A stretch of 15,937 nucleotides of DNA from JBILCM01 sp044353165 (GTDB lineage Bacteria; Bacillota; Bacilli; Paenibacillales; YIM-B00363). The notes below the pieces were generated by a model. It did not search any database and was not told the origin of the DNA. It saw nothing but the letters and a program-made list of their open reading frames with translations. The stretch spans positions 1-15,937 of the forward strand of contig JBILCM010000052.1 of assembly GCA_044353165.1 (NCBI GenBank), read 5' to 3'. Shown piece after piece: positions 1 through 7,545 of this stretch (positions are counted from its first letter, which is position 1; each line of letters starts with the position of its first letter). Made by a program: the position numbers and the translations under genes.

Positions 1-31
1 ATTCACCTTCGTCTTCCAAAAATTTCTAAAT

Positions 32-1912
32 TTAGACCATTACTTTGCAAATCTCATTCGTAAACTCGACTGGGTCTTGAAGTGGCAATCCCTCGATCAG
101 CAGTGCCTGGTTATACAACAGACTTGTGTACAGTCCGAACTTCTCTTGATCCGCGTTGTAAGCCTTCAATAAAGCTTGGAATACATCATGGTTGATGTTG
201 ATTTCGAGCACTTTCTCAGCTTGCACACCCGAGCTGTTCGGCATCGTACGAAGCACTTTCTCCATCTCGATCGACAGTTCACCTTCGGCGGTCAAGCAGA
301 CGGGATGACTGCGCAATCGTTTGGAAGCACGCACTTGTTTCACCTTATCGGCCAATTGTTGTTTCATGGCGTCGAACAACGCTTGATGCTCACTCTCATC
401 CTGCTTCTGCGCATCGTCTTTCTCATCCGCCTCGATGCCAAGATCGCCGCTAGAAACCGATCGGAATTCCTTCTCTTTGTAACGCATTAACATCTTGATC
501 GCAAATTCATCAATATCATCGGTAAAGTAAAGCATTTCGAAACCTTTATCCGAGACCAATTCCGTTTGCGGCAACTTCTCGATCCGTTCGATCGTTTCAC
601 CGGTTGCGTAGTAAATATATTTTTGCTCTTCAGGCATGCGTGCGATGTATTCATCAAGAGTCACAAGCTTCTTCTCTTTCGATGAAGTGAAGAGCAACAG
701 GTCTTGTAAATCGTCTTTGTTGCGACCGTATTCATTGTAAACCCCAAATTTCAATTGGCGACCGAATGATTTGAAGAACGACTCGTATTGGTCGCGCTCA
801 TCTTTAAGCAAGTTCTGCAGTTGGCTCTTAATTTTGTTCTTGATGTTCTTGGCGATGAGATTGAGTTGACGATCATGCTGTAACATCTCGCGTGAAATGT
901 TCAGGGACAAGTCCTCGGAGTCCACCATCCCCTTCACAAAACTGAAGAAGTCGGGTAGCAAATTTGCACATTTGTTCATAATAAGTACGCCGTTGGAATA
1001 AAGCTCTAATCCTTTCTCATACTCTTGGGTATAGTAATCGAATGGCGGCTTCTCCGGGATGTAGAGAATGGCTTGATACACTACAGCGCCGTCCGCACTA
1101 ATATGAAGATGCTTTAGCGGTTTGTCAAAGCCATATCTTTTCTCCATATAGAAGTTCTCGTAATCTTCGGCGGTCAGTTCATTCTTGTTCTTGCGCCAGA
1201 TGGGAACCATGCTGTTCACCGTCTGTTCTTCGGTCACTTGTTCAAATTCCTCGTCGTTATCAGGCTTCGGACGGCTTGTGTTCATCATCATCTTGATCGG
1301 ATAACGAATGAAGTCCGAATATTTCTTGATGATCGACCGAATCCGATACTCCTCGAGGAATTCATCAAAGCTGTCTTCTTCTGTATTTTCTTTGATTTTC
1401 AAAACAATTTCTGTGCCCAAATCCGCTTTCTCACAAGCTTCAATCGTATACCCATCTGCTCCGGATGATTCCCAACGGTACGCTTCATCGCTGCCGAACG
1501 GTTTGCTGACGACCGTGATCAAGTCTGCGACCATGAATGCGGAATAGAAGCCCACACCGAATTGGCCGATAATATTAAAACCGTCTTTCTGTTCGTTCTC
1601 TTTCTTGAACGCGAGTGATCCACTCTGGGCTATCACCCCTAGGTTGTTCTCTAAATCTTCTTTCGCCATCCCAATGCCCGTATCAGCAATCGTGAGCGTG
1701 CGATTGTCCTTGTCAATCGAAACACGGATGAAATAATCATCCTTATTGAACACCAACTGTTCATCTGTCAACGTCTTGTAATAAATTTTGTCAATCGCAT
1801 CGCTGGCGTTGGAGATCAACTCCCGCAGAAACACTTCTTTCTGCGTATAAATCGAGTTGATCATCATCTCTAACAATCGTTTGGATTCGGCTTTAAATTG
1901 TTTTTTGCGCAT
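32..1912 (-). CDS. htpG: Molecular chaperone HtpG (bacterial Hsp90)
   Basis: ATP-dependent cytosolic chaperone that acts as a homodimer on partly folded client proteins. At 626 aa it is full length for the family. The N-terminal GHKL ATPase domain is clear: ELISNASDAIDKI supplies the Asn and Asp that bind ATP and magnesium, DTGIGM is the second ATP motif, and GQFGVGFYSAFMVAD is the lid/phosphate loop. The middle domain (about residues 220-490) and C-terminal dimerisation domain follow, joined by an acidic linker near residues 490-515. The ATG at 1910-1912 has AAGGGGAG six bases upstream. The gene stands alone, with its own promoter and a CIRCE operator directly upstream, so HrcA control is likely. 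The start and stop are both inside the window. Confidence 0.98.
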   Translation of the reverse strand: MRKKQFKAESKRLLEMMINSIYTQKEVFLRELISNASDAIDKIYYKTLTDEQLVFNKDDYFIRVSIDKDNRTLTIADTGIGMAKEDLENNLGVIAQSGSLAFKKENEQKDGFNIIGQFGVGFYSAFMVADLITVVSKPFGSDEAYRWESSGADGYTIEACEKADLGTEIVLKIKENTEEDSFDEFLEEYRIRSIIKKYSDFIRYPIKMMMNTSRPKPDNDEEFEQVTEEQTVNSMVPIWRKNKNELTAEDYENFYMEKRYGFDKPLKHLHISADGAVVYQAILYIPEKPPFDYYTQEYEKGLELYSNGVLIMNKCANLLPDFFSFVKGMVDSEDLSLNISREMLQHDRQLNLIAKNIKNKIKSQLQNLLKDERDQYESFFKSFGRQLKFGVYNEYGRNKDDLQDLLLFTSSKEKKLVTLDEYIARMPEEQKYIYYATGETIERIEKLPQTELVSDKGFEMLYFTDDIDEFAIKMLMRYKEKEFRSVSSGDLGIEADEKDDAQKQDESEHQALFDAMKQQLADKVKQVRASKRLRSHPVCLTAEGELSIEMEKVLRTMPNSSGVQAEKVLEININHDVFQALLKAYNADQEKFGLYTSLLYNQALLIEGLPLQDPVEFTNEICKVMV

Positions 1913-1933
1913 CTTATTCTCCCCTTGTCCATG

Positions 1934-1960
1934 TTAGCACTCTCTTGTCTTGACTGCTAA
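1934..1960 (-). promoter_or_regulatory. CIRCE operator (HrcA binding site) of htpG
   Basis: The + strand reads TTAGCACTC (1934-1942), nine bases, then GACTGCTAA (1952-1960). The CIRCE consensus is TTAGCACTC-N9-GAGTGCTAA, so this is an exact left arm, the exact nine-base spacing, and a right arm with one mismatch. It lies just downstream of the predicted transcription start and 21 bases before the htpG ATG, the usual CIRCE position. HrcA would repress here until heat stress. Confidence 0.9.
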
Positions 1961-1970
1961 TCCTACTCAT

Positions 1971-2000
1971 TTTATATCATAGTCAGCTTTTGGAAGTCAA
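1971..2000 (-). promoter_or_regulatory. Sigma-A promoter of htpG
   Basis: On the - strand, TTGACT (1995-2000) is the -35 box and TATAAA (1971-1976) the -10 box, separated by 18 bases. Transcription would begin near 1965, so the CIRCE operator sits in the first transcribed bases. The position is read from the sequence; activity is inferred. Confidence 0.65.
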
Positions 2001-2015
2001 CACGGTTCGAGTTAC

Positions 2016-2054
2016 AAAAAAAGACCAACCCCGCTCGTACAGAGCAAGGTTGGT
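2016..2054 (-). terminator. Rho-independent terminator of the carotenoid oxidoreductase gene
   Basis: On the - strand, ACCAACC (2048-2054) pairs with GGTTGGT (2024-2030), and an inner GCTC/GAGC stem closes a short loop. The hairpin is followed by seven T residues (2016-2022). It lies 42 bases after the stop at 2096 and separates this gene from the htpG promoter. Confidence 0.85.
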
Positions 2055-2095
2055 GCTTGGGTAGTCATAGTCATGCGTTCTTCGATTCCATCCGT

Positions 2096-3601
2096 TTATA
2101 TCGCGTTCGCCTTGGAGAGATCGTCAGCAATCAGATCGGCTGTCAGTTGTCCGGATAAGGTGACCATCGGGACGCCACCGCCAGGATGTGTTGAACCCCC
2201 GACGAAGTAAAGTCCACTCACGATGGCGCTGCGGCTAGGAATCTTGAACCCGCCATTGAGCTTCCGATCGGTGACTACACCGTAGATGGATCCGCCATTA
2301 GATCCATACAACGAACGCAGATCGTCCGGGATAAACTGCTGTTCAAATTCAATATGTTGCCTGATGTTCGTTGCGCCCATTCGCTCCAGCTTGTCAAGCA
2401 CGAGCTCTCGATAACGGCTGCGGTGTTGTTCCCAGCTCTCGCCCTCTTGCAGCGGCGGAACATGGGTGAGCACAAACCAATTCTCCTTACCATCTGGCGC
2501 TTGTCCGGGATCGCTTTTGGATGAGATGCCTACATATACGGTTGGATCATCCGTGACACGCTTCTCGACGAACATCTCGTGAAACTCGCGGACGGGGTCG
2601 TTCGAGAAGAAGAAGTTGTGATGCGCGAATTGTTCGTATGTGCGGTTGACCCCTAGCAGCAATACATGCCCCGATACCGTAGGTTCGAAAGGTGCCAACT
2701 TTTTTACTGCGGCGTTGCTTTGTGGATGATCTTTCAATAGCGATTGATGTGCTGGTATGGCTTCCAAGTTGCTCACAATGAGATTGGCATTCACCTTCTC
2801 ACCGCTCACTAACGTTACACCTGTCACTTTGCCGTTGGCAGATTCGATGGAAGCGACCTCACTATTCACCCGCACTTCTACGCCGAGTTCATCGAGCAAC
2901 TTCAACATACCGCGGGCAATGTTGTACATTCCGCCTTCAACATAATAGATCCCAAGTCCCATCTGAACGTAGATCAACTGTGATAAGATAGCAGGGGATG
3001 CATATGGGGACGATCCGATATACATGATGAAGAAATTGAACATTTGTCTCAAATGCTTGTCTGTAATATAACGACTCGTCATCTGATCCATCGATTTCAA
3101 CGGCTCCATAGCCCACAACTCGCGCAACGTGTGCAATTGGCGCATGTCGGGAATGCCGGTGATGTTCTGCTTGTAGAAACTTTTCATCGAGAGGTCATAC
3201 ATCTGTCTTGAGTATTCTAGGTAACTTAAGAACGACTCTCGATCTTTCGCTGACAATTGTCCAATCCGGGCCAGCATATCCGGTAAGTCGCCTCCAATAT
3301 CAAACACAGTGCCATCCTCGAAGAGTGAACGCCACTGTGGTTCAACACGAACCAACGTCATGTAATCCGATAATTTGCGCCCTGCGCTGGCGAAGAGTTG
3401 TTCGAGTACCCAAGGCATCGTCAAAATCGACGGCCCTGTATCGAAGGAATATCCCATGCCTTGTCGAATGTTCAACTTGCCACCGGCACGTTCATTCTTC
3501 TCTAGTACGACCACTTGATGACCATCCACACGCAATCGAATGGCGGCTGATAAACCTGCCAATCCACCGCCTACCACAACGACATTCCTCGAATTTGCCA
3601 A
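2096..3601 (-). CDS. Carotenoid desaturase/oxygenase, CrtP/CrtN family (probable 4,4'-diaponeurosporene oxygenase)
   Basis: FAD-dependent membrane-associated enzyme of the phytoene desaturase superfamily, 501 aa from the chosen start. The dinucleotide-binding motif GGGLAGLSAAIRL (from residue 11) is followed by LEKNERAGGK. The C-terminus has the carotenoid-desaturase signature GLYFVGGSTHPGGGVPMVTLSG-like block. The middle block YIGSSPYASPAILSQ is typical of C30 enzymes. The family holds desaturases (CrtN) and terminal-methyl oxygenases (CrtP), which sequence alone separates poorly. I favour the oxygenase because the divergent neighbours are the next three steps of that route: aldehyde dehydrogenase, glycosyltransferase and acyltransferase. 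Start: TTG at 3599-3601 has GGGAGG seven bases upstream. The ATG at 3605-3607 is one base from that site, the ATG at 3614-3616 overlaps it, and the ATG at 3632-3634 has no ribosome site. Confidence 0.88.
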   Translation of the reverse strand: MANSRNVVVVGGGLAGLSAAIRLRVDGHQVVVLEKNERAGGKLNIRQGMGYSFDTGPSILTMPWVLEQLFASAGRKLSDYMTLVRVEPQWRSLFEDGTVFDIGGDLPDMLARIGQLSAKDRESFLSYLEYSRQMYDLSMKSFYKQNITGIPDMRQLHTLRELWAMEPLKSMDQMTSRYITDKHLRQMFNFFIMYIGSSPYASPAILSQLIYVQMGLGIYYVEGGMYNIARGMLKLLDELGVEVRVNSEVASIESANGKVTGVTLVSGEKVNANLIVSNLEAIPAHQSLLKDHPQSNAAVKKLAPFEPTVSGHVLLLGVNRTYEQFAHHNFFFSNDPVREFHEMFVEKRVTDDPTVYVGISSKSDPGQAPDGKENWFVLTHVPPLQEGESWEQHRSRYRELVLDKLERMGATNIRQHIEFEQQFIPDDLRSLYGSNGGSIYGVVTDRKLNGGFKIPSRSAIVSGLYFVGGSTHPGGGVPMVTLSGQLTADLIADDLSKANAI

Positions 3602-3608
3602 TGTCATA

Positions 3609-3614
3609 CCTCCC
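3609..3614 (-). promoter_or_regulatory. Ribosome binding site that selects a TTG start
   Basis: GGGAGG on the - strand ends seven bases before TTG (3599-3601). Three in-frame ATG codons further upstream (3607, 3616, 3634) are too close to this site, overlap it, or have none. The TTG therefore decides the start of the carotenoid oxidoreductase. Confidence 0.65.
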
Positions 3615-3659
3615 ATAACGTCGATTGTAACCATTTAAATGAATAATTAGCTTTTATGT

Positions 3660-3689
3660 TTTACGACTCAAGTGCTTTCATTGTATAAT
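3660..3689 (+). promoter_or_regulatory. Promoter of the aldehyde dehydrogenase-crtQ-crtO operon
   Basis: A perfect TATAAT (3684-3689) with a weak -35, TTTACG (3660-3665; 4 of 6) at 18 bases. Transcription would begin near 3696, about 28 bases before the ATG at 3724. It overlaps head-on with the promoter of the divergent gene. Confidence 0.55.
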
Positions 3690-3709
3690 TTGTGTATAAC
3701 ATTTGTCAA
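3680..3709 (-). promoter_or_regulatory. Promoter of the carotenoid oxidoreductase gene
   Basis: On the - strand, a perfect TTGACA (3704-3709) and TACAAT (3680-3685; 5 of 6) are 18 bases apart. The start would be near 3673, giving a leader of about 70 bases. Its -10 box shares bases with the opposing aldehyde dehydrogenase promoter. Confidence 0.6.
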
Positions 3710-3723
3710 AGGATGTATACGAC

Positions 3724-5148
3724 ATGGATGAAATAAATCAATGCATGCAATCCGCAAGAGCAGCGGAAGTAAATTGGAGAGCCACCTCTGTGAAAGAACG
3801 ACTGGCGCATCTAGAGCGGCTGGGTAGCGTACTTGCATCGCAAACGGATGCTTGGGTCGATCTGTTGGTGCGGACCCAACACAAAACAGCTACAGATGTG
3901 CTCGGAGCCGATGTGTTTGCCACGTTGGATGCAATCCGCTTCTTGCGCAAATCTGCCCCTCGAGCGCTTCGCAAACAGCGTCTGTCCCCCTCTCTGTTGT
4001 CTGGCGGCTGGGAGCGAGCTGAGATTTGGCAACAGCCCTACGGAGTCGTAGCCGTCGCTGGTCCATGGAATTTCCCGCTCCAGCTTGCGATGATTCCCAG
4101 CCTGTTCGCTTTGGCGGCAGGGAACGTTGTAATACTCAAGCCATCAGAACGTACACCTGAGGTCGGTCCGATGATTCGCGACATGATTGAACAAGCGGGA
4201 TTACCGGCGGGGGTGTTCCAAGTCGTTGACGGTGGATCGGATGTGTTCACCGCAGTGATCGACAGTCGTCCGGATCTTGTGGTGATGACAGGAGGGCGTT
4301 CAGGGGGACGCGCCGTGTATCAGCGGTGTGCCCAGCACCTCATTCCATGCATCATGGAATTAAGCGGCAAAGACGCCATGATCATCTTGCCCGATGCCAA
4401 CATAGACCGCGCGGCGAAAGCGGCAGCTTGGGGCGGTACGATGAACAGCGGTCAAGTTTGTTTAAGTGTGGAATTTGTATATGCCCACGAAACGATCGTG
4501 GAACGCCTGAGCCAACAGCTCATCCAAGAGTTGCGTGCAATCCGATTCGGAAAAGATGAAGATGCAGATATCGGCGGCCTGGCGAATCAGATGACGTGGG
4601 ATCATGCCGTTGCACTCTTGCAGGATGCTGTGGAACGCGGTGCGACCATCTTGCAAGGTCAACTTCCCGATAACGCACAATACCCGCATTTCCCTCCCGT
4701 CATCATCACGAATGTGAATGCTTCGATGAGATTGTGGAATGAAGAATTGTTCGCACCGATATTGCCGATCGTGACGTTCAAGGACCCGGAAGCGGCAGAT
4801 GTGATATCCGTGATGCAACAGTTGGATTACGGACTCGGTGCTACTGTATTTGCGCGTGACTCTTCCCTCGCCAAGCGGATTGCCGCACAAATCCCATCTG
4901 GCAACGTCTCGATTAATAATGTGCTTGGCACCATCATCCGCGCCGACCTGCCTTTCGGCGGTGTTAAACAAAGCGGCTTCGGGCGATATCGCGGGATCGA
5001 AGGGATTCGTAGCTTCACCCAAAGCAAATCGGTCACCATCCATAGCGGCAGGGGCAAGCGTGCGCTGAATTGGTTTCCTTATTCCAAACAAACATATACC
5101 TTCCTTCGCCGTTGGTTGCAATGGTCTTGGAGAAAGGCAAGGGGCTGA
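3724..5148 (+). CDS. Aldehyde dehydrogenase, probably of carotenoid aldehydes (CrtNc/AldH type)
   Basis: NAD(P)-dependent aldehyde dehydrogenase, 474 aa, normal for the class 3-like branch. Key residues from the chosen start: PWNFP (114-118, oxyanion Asn116), LKPSE (Lys139, cofactor binding), MELSGKDA (general base Glu212), SGQVC (catalytic Cys246) and PFGGVKQSGFGRY near the end. The C-terminus is rich in basic and aromatic residues (WFPYSKQ to LRRWLQWSWRK), which may help it sit on the membrane. Place in the pathway is inferred from context: it would oxidise the terminal aldehyde made by the divergent CrtP-type enzyme to the carotenoic acid that the next gene glycosylates. Start: ATG at 3724 has AAAGGA ten bases upstream. 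An in-frame TTG at 3703 has no ribosome site. One base separates its stop from the next ATG. Confidence 0.93.
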   Translation: MDEINQCMQSARAAEVNWRATSVKERLAHLERLGSVLASQTDAWVDLLVRTQHKTATDVLGADVFATLDAIRFLRKSAPRALRKQRLSPSLLSGGWERAEIWQQPYGVVAVAGPWNFPLQLAMIPSLFALAAGNVVILKPSERTPEVGPMIRDMIEQAGLPAGVFQVVDGGSDVFTAVIDSRPDLVVMTGGRSGGRAVYQRCAQHLIPCIMELSGKDAMIILPDANIDRAAKAAAWGGTMNSGQVCLSVEFVYAHETIVERLSQQLIQELRAIRFGKDEDADIGGLANQMTWDHAVALLQDAVERGATILQGQLPDNAQYPHFPPVIITNVNASMRLWNEELFAPILPIVTFKDPEAADVISVMQQLDYGLGATVFARDSSLAKRIAAQIPSGNVSINNVLGTIIRADLPFGGVKQSGFGRYRGIEGIRSFTQSKSVTIHSGRGKRALNWFPYSKQTYTFLRRWLQWSWRKARG

Positions 5149-5149
5149 T

Positions 5150-6268
5150 ATGATGTTGATGTCGATGGTGCATGTCCTTTTCATCAGCATAGGCTTCTTG
5201 TTGTTCCGACGTTGGCGGGACGGGTTGAATGAATTAGAAGGATTGAAGGTGACGGGAAAAATGGCTGCACCGGAGCACGATCAACCACTTTCGGTCAGCA
5301 TCATTATCCCGGCACGCAATGAAGAACAAAATCTAAAGCAACTACTGCCGCTCTTAATGCAACAACAGTTACCCGCCTATGAAATCATTGTGGTCGATGA
5401 CAATTCAACCGACGGTACGTCATTGATAGCCCAACAACATGGAGCCAAGGTCGTTCACCCTGGCGCACTTCCCCGCGGTTGGTTGGGTAAATCTTGGGCA
5501 TGTTGGAACGGAGCACAAGCCGCGAATGGTGAATTATTCGTGTTTTTGGACGCGGACACGATTCCTGCACCGAACTTTGTGGGATGGGTCGCGCACCATT
5601 GGAAGCAACACCGCGGCTTCCTGACGATTCAACCGTACCACATGGCATCGACTATGATCGAGCAACTCTCTGCGTTCTTCAACGTGATCGTGCTTGCAGG
5701 TTCTGGACAATTCACCGGCAACCGCGCATGGGGGCGATCGTTCGGACCTTGTGCGGCATGTAGTCGTGTCGATTACCAATCCATGGGCGGCCATGAAGCG
5801 ATCAAATCCGCAGTGCTCGAGCATCTGCAGATGGGCAACCATTATCGCCAGAGCGGCCATGCGAATGTCGCTTATGCTGGGAAAGGCGTGCTGCAATTCC
5901 GCATGTATCCGGATGGACTCGCCGAGTTGACTCGCGGCTGGACCAAAAGCATCGCGCTGGGCGCCGGTTCCACAGCCATCGTACCGCTAATTGGCGTGAG
6001 TCTATGGATGGTTGGCTTGTTCGGCGCTGCGATCGGACTAACGGAGTGGTTGCTCGGTTCGGGCGCTTGGTGGAGCTTGCTTGTCTACGCCTTCGCTGTT
6101 ATTCAATTGCGCTGGATTCTTCGCAACACGGGCACGTTCCGCTTTCTCACAGCACTGTTGTATCCGATCACCTTGAGCTTCTTTACATTCATTTTCGCAT
6201 GGGCATCCATCCGCTCATTCATTGTTCGTAAAGTCACTTGGAAAGGTAGAGACATCCATGTGGATTGA
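5150..6268 (+). CDS. crtQ: Family 2 glycosyltransferase, CrtQ-like (4,4'-diaponeurosporenoate glycosyltransferase)
   Basis: Membrane glycosyltransferase, 372 aa, close to Staphylococcus CrtQ in length. It has an N-terminal membrane helix (about 6-20), then a GT-A domain: SVSIIIPARNEEQN (48-61), EIIVVDDNSTDGT (Asp83-Asp84 bind the nucleotide sugar) and FLDADT (DxD at 134-136, metal binding). Three C-terminal membrane helices follow (about 275-362), and the block GVLQFRMYPDGLAELTRGWTK before them is characteristic of the CrtQ-like group. It would transfer a sugar, glucose in staphyloxanthin, to the carboxyl of a carotenoic acid. The ATG follows AAGGGG by about five bases, and the stop of the dehydrogenase lies one base upstream. 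Translation of the two is probably coupled. The stop overlaps the next gene by 11 bases. Confidence 0.88.
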   Translation: MMLMSMVHVLFISIGFLLFRRWRDGLNELEGLKVTGKMAAPEHDQPLSVSIIIPARNEEQNLKQLLPLLMQQQLPAYEIIVVDDNSTDGTSLIAQQHGAKVVHPGALPRGWLGKSWACWNGAQAANGELFVFLDADTIPAPNFVGWVAHHWKQHRGFLTIQPYHMASTMIEQLSAFFNVIVLAGSGQFTGNRAWGRSFGPCAACSRVDYQSMGGHEAIKSAVLEHLQMGNHYRQSGHANVAYAGKGVLQFRMYPDGLAELTRGWTKSIALGAGSTAIVPLIGVSLWMVGLFGAAIGLTEWLLGSGAWWSLLVYAFAVIQLRWILRNTGTFRFLTALLYPITLSFFTFIFAWASIRSFIVRKVTWKGRDIHVD

Positions 6269-6752
6269 CACCAACTCAACCGTGACGCTCATCTTGAACA
6301 TTATGCTGATTCTCTTCATTCATGGCGGGACGGTCTACGTTGCGATGCGTCTGCCAGCGACGTACTTGGCAAGAGACCACTGGTGGGCTAAGGAGCAAAA
6401 ATTTGAACGCGGAGGACGTTGGTACGAACGGTGGTTTAGGGTCACCCAGTGGAAGGATCGGTTGCCCGACGGCGGCGCGTGGACGAAGGGCGGTTTCAAG
6501 AAAGCCCATTTGCAGAGGCGTGATAGGGAATATTTGAACCAATTTGTATTGGAAACGAAGCGCGGTGAGTGGACACATTGGCTCGGATTTGGGGTGTGGC
6601 CCTTGTTTGTAATATGGAATCCATGGCAAGGGGCATTGATCCTATTTCTTTATTCCATCATCGCACACTTGCCATGTATCATTGTACAGCGCTACAATCG
6701 GCTCCGACTGCAACGCATTCTTGATCGAACATCCGCATCACACGCGGGTTAA
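6258..6752 (+). CDS. crtO: Glycosyl-carotenoate acyltransferase, CrtO-like
   Basis: Small membrane protein of 164 aa, matching Staphylococcus CrtO in size and shape. An N-terminal membrane helix (about 8-28) is followed by a conserved Trp/Arg-rich segment WWAKEQKFERGGRWYERWFRV, then QWKDRLPDGGAW, and two closely spaced C-terminal helices (about 108-142). CrtO adds a fatty acyl chain to the sugar of the glycosylated carotenoid, the last step of staphyloxanthin synthesis. Start: ATG at 6258 with GAAAGG eleven bases upstream; a TTG-type start further upstream would lie deep in crtQ. It overlaps crtQ by 11 bases in another frame, so translational coupling is likely. Its stop shares the palindrome TTAA with the stop of the opposing SDR gene. 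Confidence 0.85.
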   Translation: MWIDTNSTVTLILNIMLILFIHGGTVYVAMRLPATYLARDHWWAKEQKFERGGRWYERWFRVTQWKDRLPDGGAWTKGGFKKAHLQRRDREYLNQFVLETKRGEWTHWLGFGVWPLFVIWNPWQGALILFLYSIIAHLPCIIVQRYNRLRLQRILDRTSASHAG

Positions 6753-7507
6753 TCCATCAATTGCCCGCCATTGACTTCAATGATTTCACCAGTGAGATAA
6801 TTCGCATGATCAGATGCCAGGAATAACGCGGCGCCCGCAGTCTCTTCCGGTGTGCCTTCCCGTTTCATCGGGATCGTCGCTAGCAGTCCTGCACGCACAT
6901 CGGGCGGTGTAGACTTGTCATGGAGCGGGGTCGTAATGATCCCTGGAGCAATCCCGTTGACGTTGATTCCATATTCCACCAAATCTTTCGCCAATGCACG
7001 TGTCATGGTGCTGACCCCGCCCTTGGCCGAGGCATAGGCAATCGAGCCGAACCCGCCGCCATTACGCGCTGCGATGGAAGTCATGTTGATGATTTTCCCT
7101 CTGGGTGCATTCTTCAAATAAGGAAGCGCTGCTTTCGTAACGAGGTATACAGACTTCAGGTTAACAGCCATAATCTCGTCGAAAAGTGCCTCATCGAGCT
7201 GTTCGAGCCGCGCACGTTCAATCATGGCTCCTGCATTGTTCACCAGTACGTCGATTCGGTCAACATATTCCGTGATTTCGGCCACCATTCGCTCCACTTC
7301 CGCATTCCGTCCCACGTGACCTATCACAAGAAAAGATTTGCGCCCCATGGCTTCGATCTCAGCCTGAACCTGCTTCGCTTGCTCCACACTGCTGTTCGCA
7401 TGCACGATCACATCCGCTCCATGCTGCGCGAACGCAAGCGCAATCGCACGTCCAATACCGGTGCTGCTCCCTGTCACCCATACGACTTTGTCTTTGAAAG
7501 TGTACAT
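6749..7507 (-). CDS. Short-chain dehydrogenase/reductase, FabG-like
   Basis: Cytosolic NAD(P)-dependent oxidoreductase, 252 aa, classical SDR. Numbered from the chosen start: TGSSTGIG (12-19, cofactor loop), NNAG (90-93), catalytic Ser144, and the YASAK catalytic pair Tyr158/Lys162, then NVNGIAPGIITTPL and a C-terminal LTGEIIEVNGGQLMD. The sequence fits FabG-like or glucose/gluconate dehydrogenase-like SDRs; substrate cannot be told. Three in-frame ATGs lie together (7507, 7513, 7516). AAAGGTGG ends right before the first one, so the ATG at 7505-7507, nine bases downstream, is favoured. It follows the CvpA gene by 38 bases on the same strand and is probably co-transcribed. It ends tail to tail with crtO with no room for a terminator between them. 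Confidence 0.92.
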   Translation of the reverse strand: MYTFKDKVVWVTGSSTGIGRAIALAFAQHGADVIVHANSSVEQAKQVQAEIEAMGRKSFLVIGHVGRNAEVERMVAEITEYVDRIDVLVNNAGAMIERARLEQLDEALFDEIMAVNLKSVYLVTKAALPYLKNAPRGKIINMTSIAARNGGGFGSIAYASAKGGVSTMTRALAKDLVEYGINVNGIAPGIITTPLHDKSTPPDVRAGLLATIPMKREGTPEETAGAALFLASDHANYLTGEIIEVNGGQLMD

Positions 7508-7545
7508 TGTCATCATCCACCTTTACCATTTTTTTAATGAAAAGC

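Noticed and set aside
4462..5190. 242-codon open frame on the - strand opposite the aldehyde dehydrogenase
   Set aside because: It lies fully across a gene with all catalytic motifs, has no ribosome site and resembles no family. It is a shadow of the coding frame.
6920..7537. 205-codon open frame on the + strand opposite the SDR gene
   Set aside because: His/Arg/Cys-rich composition without motifs, opposite a clear SDR.
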